DNA of 5,135 nucleotides. Origin: MGOM01 sp035693825 (lineage in GTDB: Bacteria; Chloroflexota; Anaerolineae; Anaerolineales; E44-bin32). Under the pieces are notes generated by a model. It made no database searches and was not told the origin of the DNA. It saw nothing but the letters and a program-made list of their open reading frames with translations. The stretch spans positions 1-5,135 of the forward strand of contig DASSGB010000284.1 of the NCBI GenBank assembly GCA_035693825.1, given 5' to 3'. Every line of letters begins with the position of its first letter. The stretch's first letter is position 1. This document shows, in pieces, positions 1 through 5,021 of the stretch. The position numbers were made by a program, and so were the translations under genes.

Positions 1-2
1 GC

Positions 3-206
3 TTCTATCAGGTGGACCGGGCCCGCCCCGGCGGCGCCGGCCGCGGCGTCGGGCTGGGATTGGCTATCTCGCGCGAGATTGTCCAGGCGCATGGCGGAAG
101 ACTGACGGCCGAGAGTCCCCCGGGGGCTGGCAGTCGGTTCACCCTTCAACTTCCAGGGTCTCGCCCAGGCGATTCCACCGCGCCCGCGCGCCGTTCCCGG
201 CTATAA
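3..206 (+). CDS. Sensor histidine kinase, C-terminal fragment of the ATP-binding domain (5' end outside window)
   Basis: This is the last part of a two-component sensor histidine kinase, which autophosphorylates a histidine with ATP and passes the phosphate to a response regulator. Only the end of the HATPase domain is present. Visible are an F-box-like FYQVDRAR at the very start, then the G2-box GVGLGLAIS, then the helix and strand EIVQAHGGRL and the closing SRFTLQLP strand. These are in the usual order for the family. The sensor region, the H-box and the N-box lie upstream of the window, so the signal and the partner are unknown. The last 15 or so residues (SRPGDSTAPARRSRL) are a basic, low-complexity tail. 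The gene ends in TAA at 204-206, and that stop overlaps a TATAAT sequence. The reading frame is open from the window edge; the internal GTG at 12 is not the true start. Confidence 0.88.
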   Translation, partial: FYQVDRARPGGAGRGVGLGLAISREIVQAHGGRLTAESPPGAGSRFTLQLPGSRPGDSTAPARRSRL

Positions 207-207
207 T
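202..207 (+). promoter_or_regulatory. Possible -10 element (TATAAT) for the metallopeptidase gene
   Basis: A perfect TATAAT lies at 202-207, overlapping the TAA stop of the kinase and 71 bases before the ATG at 279. Transcription would start near 214, giving a leader of about 65 nt. No good -35 hexamer is visible 16-18 bases upstream, where the sequence is GC-rich. The assignment rests on the -10 match and its position only. Confidence 0.35.
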
Positions 208-234
208 CCCACGAAATTTCTCGCATATTCCAAA

Positions 235-261
235 GAAGGCCGCGGGATCATGCGGCCCTTC
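235..261 (+). other. Hairpin in the leader just before the ribosome binding site of the metallopeptidase gene
   Basis: GAAGGCCGC (235-243) can pair with GCGGCCCTTC (252-261), giving nine base pairs with one bulged C and an 8-nt loop. The right arm ends four bases before the AGGAGG Shine-Dalgarno sequence at 266-271. No T-run follows, so it does not look like a terminator for the upstream kinase. It could stabilise the mRNA or influence initiation. That role is inference. Confidence 0.4.
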
Positions 262-278
262 GTGCAGGAGGTTTCTTG

Positions 279-2315
279 ATGGCGTCGTCTCGCGACAACA
301 CAGTCTTGTGGATCGGCGGCGGACTGCTGGTGGCCCTGGTTTGTTGCCTGTGCCTGGCGCTGGCCGTGGGAGGCGTCAGCTACTGGATCGTCAGCCGGTC
401 TGTCAGCACCGGCGACGGTCCGCCGACTCCTTCCTTCGAAACCCTCGAGCCCGGCGAGACGCAGGTGCCGCGGCAAGTGACCCCGGTGCCTCCACAGGCC
501 CGAGCCATGCTCGAGGCCCTGTCGGAGGAAGTCGTGCCCATCGCCGATCCGGTGTCCCTGACCGAGCGCCTTCAAGGCGTCAAGGACATCCCGCGCGTCT
601 TGGCCGAGGATGCCGATCCCATCCCGCTGGGCACGCGGCAGACCTTCTGGGCGACCGACGTCGATACCGACGAGAACTTCCAATTGCAGGCGCGGTTGGC
701 GTATGCCACGGACCACGTGTACTTCTGGATCGAGGATGGGGTTGAGTACGACCAGGGGGAACTGGAAGCCCTGGTGGACGAATTCGAGCAGGAAACCTAT
801 CCCACCAATCGCGAGTTCTTCGGCAGTGAATGGTCGCCGGGCGTCGACGGCGACCCGCATCTGTACATTCTCTACGCCAACGGACTGGGTTACTCCATCG
901 CCGGCTACTACTCCTCCAACGATGAATACTCGCCGCTGGCCCACGAGTTCTCCAACGGCCACGAGATGTTCTACCTGATGGCGGAGAACGTCGGCCTCGC
1001 CAGCAGCTTCACCTCCGGCGTGCTGGCCCACGAATTCCAACATATGATTCACTGGTATCGGGACCGCAACGAAGAGACCTGGATGAACGAAGGGTTCTCC
1101 GAAGTGGCGGCCTTCATCAACGGCTACGACGTCGGCGGCGCAGACTACGAGTATGCCGCCGATCCCGATCAGACTCTGACCTTCTGGCCCTCCGAACCGG
1201 GAACGGCCGGAGCCCACTACGGCCAATCTTTCCTGCTTCTGGGATACTTCCTGGACCGGTTCGGTCCCGATGCCACCAAGGCCTTGATTGCGCACGAAGC
1301 CAACGGCCTCGACTCCATGGATCAGGCGCTCTTGGAGCTCGGCAGTCTCGATCCGCTGACCGATGAGCCCATCACCGCCGACGATGTGTTTGCCGACTGG
1401 GCCCTGGCGATGCTGCTCCAGGATCCCTCGGTTGGCGATGGCCGATACTCGTTCGAGTCGTACACCGCCGCGCCCGAGCCGTCGATCAGCGAGACGGTCA
1501 CGGAGTGCCCGGGCCGCACCGGGTCCCGGTCGGTCTCCCAATATGGCGTGGATTACATCCGCTTCGATTGCTCGGGCGACTACACCCTGACCTTCGAAGG
1601 CACCAACCTGGTGCCGGTCCTGCCGGCCGAAGCCCATTCGGGTGACTATGCCTTTTGGTCGAACAAGGGCGACGAGTCGAACATGCTGCTCACGCGATCG
1701 TTCGACCTGACGGACGTCGAGGGGCCGATCTCCCTCGATTACTGGCTGTGGTACGACATCGAGGAGGACTACGACTACCTGTATCTGGAGGCCTCGACCG
1801 ACGGAGGCGAAACCTGGACGATCCTGACCACGCCCTCGGGCACGGGCGAGGACCCAACGGGGAACTCCTACGGGTGGGGTTACAACGGGTTCAGCGGCGG
1901 AGAAGCCCCGTCGCAGTGGATCGAGGAGTCGGTCGATCTATCGGACTTCGCCGGCGAGGAAGTCCTTCTTCGTTTCGAATACGTGACGGACGCCGCGGTG
2001 AACGGCGAGGGGCTGCTGCTGGACGACATCCGCCTGGAGGCCATCGGCTACGAGGAGGATTTCGAGAACAGCGACGGGGGCTGGGAGGGTGAGGGCTTCA
2101 TCCGCCTCTACAATCGCCTGCCGCAGTCGTATCGCGTGCTCGTGGTCGAGTACGGAGATGAAACTCGCGTGCGACCGATGGAGCTCGGCGCGGATCAGAT
2201 CGGGCGGATGGACATCAGCATCGGGGGTGAGGTGGACGAAGTCGTGCTGGTTGTCATCGGCACCACGCGTCACACCTGGCAGCCGGCCGAGTACTACTTC
2301 GGCTTGACGCGCTGA
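279..2315 (+). CDS. Membrane-anchored or secreted HEFQH zinc metallopeptidase with immune inhibitor A-type C-terminal domain
   Basis: A 678-residue protein predicted to cleave proteins outside the cell. Residues 8-38 form one long hydrophobic segment, a signal anchor or uncleaved signal peptide. A Pro/Thr-rich linker follows (about 45-72), then the catalytic region. The zinc motif is H251-E-F-Q-H255, followed 15 residues later by E271 in WMNEGFSE, the expected place for a third zinc ligand (E275 is another candidate). The HEFQHMIH and NEG.SE pattern resembles hyicolysin-like (M30) peptidases. The C-terminus resembles immune inhibitor A (M6): a beta-rich, MAM-like module from about H453 (HSGDYAFWS) to L581-DDI, then a last module from about 591 with EGFIRLYNRLPQSYRV. 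The start ATG at 279 has a perfect AGGAGG at 266-271 with 7-nt spacing; the TTG at 276 is less likely. It ends in an ordinary TGA followed by a hairpin terminator. The substrate is unknown. The exact family assignment is moderately sure, the metallopeptidase call highly sure. Confidence 0.88.
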   Translation: MASSRDNTVLWIGGGLLVALVCCLCLALAVGGVSYWIVSRSVSTGDGPPTPSFETLEPGETQVPRQVTPVPPQARAMLEALSEEVVPIADPVSLTERLQGVKDIPRVLAEDADPIPLGTRQTFWATDVDTDENFQLQARLAYATDHVYFWIEDGVEYDQGELEALVDEFEQETYPTNREFFGSEWSPGVDGDPHLYILYANGLGYSIAGYYSSNDEYSPLAHEFSNGHEMFYLMAENVGLASSFTSGVLAHEFQHMIHWYRDRNEETWMNEGFSEVAAFINGYDVGGADYEYAADPDQTLTFWPSEPGTAGAHYGQSFLLLGYFLDRFGPDATKALIAHEANGLDSMDQALLELGSLDPLTDEPITADDVFADWALAMLLQDPSVGDGRYSFESYTAAPEPSISETVTECPGRTGSRSVSQYGVDYIRFDCSGDYTLTFEGTNLVPVLPAEAHSGDYAFWSNKGDESNMLLTRSFDLTDVEGPISLDYWLWYDIEEDYDYLYLEASTDGGETWTILTTPSGTGEDPTGNSYGWGYNGFSGGEAPSQWIEESVDLSDFAGEEVLLRFEYVTDAAVNGEGLLLDDIRLEAIGYEEDFENSDGGWEGEGFIRLYNRLPQSYRVLVVEYGDETRVRPMELGADQIGRMDISIGGEVDEVVLVVIGTTRHTWQPAEYYFGLTR

Positions 2316-2340
2316 CGGCGCATCGGTTCCCGGGAATCGA

Positions 2341-2369
2341 AAAGCGGGGCTCCTCGAGAGCCCCGCTTT
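2341..2369. terminator. Intrinsic terminator hairpin, probably bidirectional
   Basis: AAAGCGGGGCTC (2341-2352) pairs perfectly with GAGCCCCGCTTT (2358-2369), giving a 12-bp stem with a 5-nt loop, 25 bases after the metallopeptidase stop. The plus-strand tail is short (CTTTCTC). On the minus strand the stem ends in TTTTCGATT. Because the next gene is convergent, the hairpin can serve both transcripts. Confidence 0.8.
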
Positions 2370-2439
2370 CTCAATAGCCATCCCTCCCCCGGAGATCAGG
2401 GGAGACCAGCCGAGAGCAGACGTTGTGGGTGGAGCCGAG

Positions 2440-2658
2440 CTAGGCCTTGGCCCGGGAGCGCAGCTTCTCGAGCTCAGCCTCGAGCTGCGAGACGCGGGCG
2501 CTGTAGGCCTCGCGCACTTCATCGGTCAGATCGTCGATTCGTTCCCGCGCCTGGCTGCGCAGTTCCTCGCCCGAGGCCGGGGCCAGCAGCAGGGCGGTCA
2601 CAGCGCCGACGACCGCGCCGAAGATCACGCCTGTCAGAAAGGACATCATTCGACGCAT
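2440..2658 (-). CDS. YtxH-like small membrane protein
   Basis: A 72-residue protein of the YtxH type, a family of short single-pass membrane proteins often annotated as gas vesicle or general stress proteins, with no established biochemical role. The sequence shows a short basic N-terminus (MRRMMSF), one Gly/Ala/Val-rich transmembrane segment at about residues 7-27, and the family signature LLLAPASGEELR directly after it. An Arg/Glu-rich amphipathic helix follows to the end (RERIDDLTDEVREAYS and onward), probably a coiled coil. The ATG at 2656-2658 is preceded on the minus strand by GAGGTGAG (2661-2668), a good Shine-Dalgarno sequence. In-frame ATGs at codons 4 and 5 are less well placed. It converges on the metallopeptidase gene and likely shares its terminator. 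Domain identity is confident, function is not. Confidence 0.88.
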   Translation of the reverse strand: MRRMMSFLTGVIFGAVVGAVTALLLAPASGEELRSQARERIDDLTDEVREAYSARVSQLEAELEKLRSRAKA

Positions 2659-2752
2659 GGCTCACCTCTGCGCGTATTATCCCACAGGCCGTGGCGTTGG
2701 GGGTATAGATAAGGGACAGCGGCCCGCTTGTTCCACAGCTTCGAGCGGCGTC

Positions 2753-2769
2753 TCCTCCGCGCAGGAGGA
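2753..2769. repeat. Small inverted repeat (6-bp stem) in the intergenic region
   Basis: TCCTCC (2753-2758) and GGAGGA (2764-2769) form a 6-bp stem with a 5-nt loop. It sits in the gene-free stretch 2659-2911, between the divergently oriented YtxH-like and selenoprotein genes. No T-tract follows on either strand, so I do not call it a terminator. The right arm resembles a ribosome binding site, but no reading frame follows it. Confidence 0.3.
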
Positions 2770-2784
2770 CCTGACCGACGCGCG

Positions 2785-2820
2785 CTGAGCGAGCCGTGAC
2801 CCTGAGCGGAGCCGAAGGGG
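2785..2820. repeat. Imperfect direct repeat containing a possible dispersed intergenic element
   Basis: CTGAGCGAGCCG (2785-2796) is nearly repeated as CTGAGCGGAGCCG (2802-2814). The second copy lies inside CCCTGAGCGGAGCCGAAGGG (2800-2819), whose ends are inverted (CCCT and AGGG). This resembles the short 'CCCTTCG...GCTCAGGG' elements seen many times in the intergenic DNA of various environmental bacteria. Only this copy is present in the window, so dispersal cannot be shown here. Nothing else recognisable fills 2659-2911; open frames on the minus strand are translations of this GC-rich sequence. Confidence 0.35.
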
Positions 2821-2911
2821 AAGGGCGAAGCGAGGCGCCAGCACACCTGAAAACAGAGCGCAGTTGAAAATGGCGATGTATACTGGCTCCGCGGTCGGGG
2901 CGGGAGGCTCG

Positions 2912-3154
2912 ATGCACGACATCGTCGTTGAATACTGCGCCGTCTGACACTACGCCGACCGCGCCATCGGTCTGATGGCCGAACTGCTTCGGGCCCACGA
3001 GGCCGACATCGCCTCCATCCGGATTGTGCCCAGCGATGGCGGCCGCTTCGAGGTCAGCCTGGACGGCAAGCCGCTGTTCAGCAAGCTGAATTCCGGGCGG
3101 CACGCGGAGCCGGGAGAGATATTGAACCTGGTCTCGAAAGCACTGGCGTCCTAG
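2912..3154 (+). CDS. SelW/SelT/SelH (Rdx) family selenoprotein with in-frame TGA read as selenocysteine
   Basis: An 80-residue thioredoxin-fold protein of the Rdx type, thought to act in thiol/selenol redox chemistry; the substrate is unknown. The frame begins MHDIVVEYC and meets TGA at 2945-2947, codon 12, giving C9-A-V-U12, the CxxU form of the family's CxxC motif. After the TGA the same frame continues HYADRAIGLMAELL, matching the family helix that follows the redox motif. It then gives GGRFEVSLDGKPLFSK (residues 43-58), the family's beta hairpin with its conserved Ser-Lys, then GRHAEPGEI and a final helix, ending at TAG (3152-3154). C9 is the only cysteine. GGAGG at 2903-2907, 4 nt before the ATG, supports this start; in-frame ATGs at 2870 and 2876 would add residues before the first strand. 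A SECIS-like hairpin follows the TGA. The metallopeptidase and dtd genes end in TGA, so TGA is a normal stop here. dtd follows after 42 nt, probably co-transcribed. The alternative, a Cys-to-stop mutation, is unlikely given the hairpin. Confidence 0.9.
2945..2979 (+). promoter_or_regulatory. Bacterial SECIS element: UGA codon plus downstream GGUCU-loop hairpin
   Basis: The UGA at 2945-2947 is followed by a perfect 6-bp stem, GCCATC (2963-2968) with GATGGC (2974-2979), closing the 5-nt loop GGTCT (2969-2973). There are 21 nt between the UGA and the first G of the loop. A short hairpin with GG in the loop, roughly 16-37 nt after UGA and inside the coding region, is the known bacterial SECIS layout. 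It is bound by the selenocysteine elongation factor SelB. The loop matches the GGUCU of E. coli fdhF as I recall it. The bulged U seen in the E. coli element is absent. A competing 5-bp pairing, GACCG (2957-2961) with CGGTC (2968-2972), is possible but weaker. Confidence 0.78.
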
Positions 3155-3196
3155 GGCTCTGGTCACCGAGAGCAGAAGTGAACTGAGGCTGCCCCC

Positions 3197-3634
3197 ATGC
3201 GCCTGGTGATACAGCGCGTGAAGCGTGGCCGCGTCTCCGTCGAGGGCCAAGCCCTGGCCCAGATCGAAGAGGGCTTTGTGATTCTCGTCGGCGTGGGGCA
3301 GGGAGACGGGCCTGAGCAAGCCGACTGGCTGGCCGAGAAGTGCGCCGGGCTGCGAGTCTTTGAAGACGCCGGGGGCAAGATGAACCTGTCGCTGGCCGAC
3401 GTGGGGGGAGGGGCGCTGGTCGTCTCCCAGTTCACCCTGTATGCGGACAGCAGCAAGGGACGCCGGCCGAGTTTCATCCACGCCGCTCCGCCCGAACAGG
3501 CCGAACCGCTGGTGGAGGCCTTTGCCAATGGGCTCCGCCGCCGCGGGCTGCCGGTCCAGTCGGGAGTCTTCGGCGCTCACATGCTGGTCGAGATCGACAA
3601 CGACGGCCCGGTGACGATCCTGCTCGAGAAGTGA
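3197..3634 (+). CDS. dtd: D-aminoacyl-tRNA deacylase
   Basis: A cytoplasmic proofreading enzyme that hydrolyses D-amino acids (and glycine mischarged on tRNA-Ala) from tRNA, recycling the tRNA and keeping D-residues out of proteins. The protein has 145 residues, the same length as the E. coli enzyme. It shows the two family signatures: S77-QFTLYAD in the first active-site motif, and G137-P138 in DGPVTILLE, the cis Gly-Pro pair that enforces chiral selection. The N-terminus MRLVIQRVKRGRVSVEG is also typical. The ATG has GAGG at 3185-3188 with 8-nt spacing. The upstream selenoprotein gene ends 42 nt before it on the same strand and no terminator is visible between them, so the two are probably co-transcribed. 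The gene ends in a normal TGA. It appears intact, with no missing key residue. Confidence 0.97.
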   Translation: MRLVIQRVKRGRVSVEGQALAQIEEGFVILVGVGQGDGPEQADWLAEKCAGLRVFEDAGGKMNLSLADVGGGALVVSQFTLYADSSKGRRPSFIHAAPPEQAEPLVEAFANGLRRRGLPVQSGVFGAHMLVEIDNDGPVTILLEK

Positions 3635-3649
3635 GAGTCATCCGTCAAA

Positions 3650-3717
3650 GGCCAAACCCGGTTTGGCCGACGGCATGGCTTCTCCAGACGGTGACCTCGC
3701 CGGCCAAACCGGGTTTG
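3650..3717. repeat. Pair of inverted 17-bp palindromic sites, 52 bp centre to centre
   Basis: CAAACCCGGTTTGGCCG (3653-3669) recurs in exact reverse complement as CGGCCAAACCGGGTTTG (3701-3717), with 31 bases between. Each copy is also a palindrome: the left is perfect over 3650-3668 (GGCCAAACC-C-GGTTTGGCC), the right is GGCCAAACC-G-GGTTTG with divergence at its outer end. The centres (3659 and 3711) are 52 bp apart, close to five helical turns. This fits a pair of operator sites for a dimeric regulator upstream of the SPFH gene. It could also fold into a long stem after dtd and act as a terminator, but no T-run follows. The right copy runs into a TTGACA at 3715-3720. Confidence 0.6.
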
Positions 3718-3771
3718 ACATTAGCGGATGCTTTCCCGTCAGCCACATGTCCGGGCACGAGGAATCCGCAA

Positions 3772-3780
3772 TGCTATAAT
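3772..3780 (+). promoter_or_regulatory. Extended -10 promoter for the SPFH gene
   Basis: TGCTATAAT at 3772-3780 is a perfect extended -10 (TGnTATAAT), 41 bases before the ATG at 3822. Transcription would start near 3787, leaving a leader of about 35 nt. No good -35 sits 16-18 bases upstream, but extended -10 promoters often do without one. The TTGACA at 3715-3720 is 54 bases away, too far to pair with it. Confidence 0.6.
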
Positions 3781-3821
3781 GCCGCCGACACCCCACCTGT
3801 TCGTTTTCTCCGGAGGTCGCA

Positions 3822-4850
3822 ATGAATGTAGCCGATGTCCTGCGCGCCGTGGCGACGCTGTCGTGGCTGCTCGCCCTGGCGGCGATCGCCATCGCCATAT
3901 TGAGGGCCGCTCGCGGAGCGGCTGGAATGAGAGGCGCCGGCGGCATCATCCTGGGCGCGCTGGTCCTGGCCGTCGTGCTGACGACGGTCAGCGCGGGCCT
4001 CGTATTCGTCCAGCCAGAGGAACGAGGCGTGGTCATCTCCGCCATTGCCCCTAAGGGCTACCGCGAGCAGCCTCTGCAGCCCGGGCTGCGCTGGGTCATC
4101 CCGTTCGCCGAAACGGTCGTGATCTATCCGATCTCGCGCCAGACGTACACCATGTCGATCGCGCCGTTGGAAGGCGCTGTGGCGGGTGACGACTCGGTGG
4201 CCGCCCGGACCTCCGACGGCCAGGAGGTCTTGATCGACGCCTCGGTCATCTTCGCCATCTACCCGGACAGGGTCATCGACGTGCATATCGACTGGCAGAA
4301 CCGGTACGTTGACGGACTCGTGCGGGCCCTCTCGCGCGGCATCATTCGAGACGCCGCCTCACAGTTCGGGGTGGAGGAGCTCGTCAGCAGCCAGCGGGAC
4401 GCCTTCAAGGACCAGATCTCGACCGAGATGGCCAGCAAGCTCCAGGACAACGGGATTGAACTGATCGAGTTCGTGATCCGCAACATCACCTTCTCCACCG
4501 AATACGCCGCCTCGGTCGAGCAGAAACAGATCGCCGAGCAGCAGGCCCAGCAGGCGGCGCTGGTCGTCGAGCAGCGCAAGCAAGAAGCCGAACAGGCCCG
4601 CCAGACGGCGCAGGGCCAGGCCGATGCGGCGGTCATCGCCGCCCAGGGGCGCGCCGAGGCCAGGGTGATCGAAGCCGAGGCCGAAGCCGAAGCCCTGCGG
4701 TTGATTGCCGAGGCGCTGGAGAACAATCCGGATCTGATCACCTATCAATACGTCCTCAAGTTGGCGCCCGGCATTCAGGTCATGCTCGTGCCGAACGACA
4801 ATCCGTTCCTGCTGCCGCTGCCGACGCTGACCCCGGGCGCGAATCCGTAG
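3822..4850 (+). CDS. SPFH/Band 7 domain protein, prohibitin-like
   Basis: A 342-residue membrane scaffold protein of the stomatin/prohibitin/flotillin/HflK-C superfamily; members oligomerise in membranes and organise microdomains or modulate proteases. Two hydrophobic segments, about residues 13-28 and 40-63, anchor the N-terminus. The SPFH domain follows, from about FVQPEERGVV (near 65) through GLRWVIPF and a region with VDGLVRALSRGIIRD, to about residue 230 (NITFSTEYAASV). An Ala/Gln/Glu-rich coiled coil spans about E233-300, with the AEAEAEALRLIAEAL pattern common to prohibitin-like proteins. A Pro-rich tail ends the protein. The ATG at 3822 has GGAGG at 3812-3816 with 5-nt spacing. It has its own promoter upstream and a strong terminator downstream, so it is probably monocistronic. 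No NfeD-type partner or membrane protease lies next to it within the window. The specific cellular role is unknown. Confidence 0.92.
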   Translation: MNVADVLRAVATLSWLLALAAIAIAILRAARGAAGMRGAGGIILGALVLAVVLTTVSAGLVFVQPEERGVVISAIAPKGYREQPLQPGLRWVIPFAETVVIYPISRQTYTMSIAPLEGAVAGDDSVAARTSDGQEVLIDASVIFAIYPDRVIDVHIDWQNRYVDGLVRALSRGIIRDAASQFGVEELVSSQRDAFKDQISTEMASKLQDNGIELIEFVIRNITFSTEYAASVEQKQIAEQQAQQAALVVEQRKQEAEQARQTAQGQADAAVIAAQGRAEARVIEAEAEAEALRLIAEALENNPDLITYQYVLKLAPGIQVMLVPNDNPFLLPLPTLTPGANP

Positions 4851-4896
4851 GGCGCGACCTCGAGCGACTCCGTCACGATCAGCCGCCTGATCCATG

Positions 4897-4937
4897 GAGG
4901 TAGGGGCGAAGGATCCTTCGCCCCTGCCTCTTTGTGT
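4897..4937 (+). terminator. Strong intrinsic terminator after the SPFH gene
   Basis: The stem 4897-4911 pairs with 4916-4930: GAGG, one T-G wobble, then AGGGGCGAAG, around a GATC loop. This gives 15 pairs, of which the inner 10 bp are perfect. The tail TTTGTGT (4931-4937) follows directly. It lies 46 bases after the SPFH stop codon and separates that gene from the formate dehydrogenase-like gene. Confidence 0.88.
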
Positions 4938-4961
4938 CAGAGTGGTTATATCGGAGCGACC

Positions 4962-4991
4962 TTGTCAGAATACGCCCCTCGGGGATATAGT
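4962..4991 (+). promoter_or_regulatory. Sigma70-type promoter for the formate dehydrogenase-like gene
   Basis: TTGTCA (4962-4967) and TATAGT (4986-4991) are each one base off the consensus hexamers and are 18 bases apart. Transcription would start near 4998, about 24 bases before the ATG at 5022. The site lies just after the SPFH terminator, which fits the start of a new transcription unit. Confidence 0.55.
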
Positions 4992-5021
4992 TGTGGGCAA
5001 TCGGGGCGCGAGAAGATTCGC

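Noticed and set aside
201..1637. Long minus-strand open frame (478 codons) opposite the metallopeptidase gene
   Set aside because: It is the complement of a clearly real gene in GC-rich DNA. It has no domain-like pattern, and its end overlaps the leader and promoter region of the plus-strand gene.
2384..2404. CTCCCC/GGGGAG hairpin between the terminator and the YtxH-like gene
   Set aside because: It has only six pairs with a 9-nt loop and no T-run on either strand, and the stronger terminator is close by.
2676..2681. GATAAT on the minus strand as -10 of the YtxH-like gene
   Set aside because: It would start transcription about 10 bases from the ATG, right at the ribosome binding site, and no -35 is visible at the proper distance.
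2864..2884. TTGAAA (2864-2869) and TATACT (2879-2884) as a promoter for the selenoprotein gene
   Set aside because: The gap is only 9 bases, too short for a sigma70 promoter. TATACT alone could be a -10, but no fitting -35 is seen.
2677..2922. Minus-strand open frames of 66 and 81 codons in the intergenic region
   Set aside because: Their translations are Arg/Ser/Pro-rich readings of the GC-rich repeat sequence, overlap in different frames, and lack recognisable domains.
2945..2947. TGA as a genome-wide sense codon (Gly or Trp code), or the locus as a pseudogene
   Set aside because: The metallopeptidase and dtd genes end with TGA exactly where their families should end. The rest of the Rdx frame is intact, and the TGA replaces precisely the redox Cys with a SECIS-like hairpin behind it.
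2519..3580. Minus-strand open frame of 353 codons across the YtxH-like, selenoprotein and dtd region
   Set aside because: It overlaps three recognisable proteins, including most of dtd on the opposite strand and the YtxH-like gene in another frame, and its own translation resembles no family I know.
3715..3780. Perfect TTGACA (3715-3720) as -35 partner of TATAAT (3775-3780)
   Set aside because: The spacing is 54 bases. The TTGACA probably arises from the end of the right palindromic copy, and no -10 lies 16-18 bases after it.
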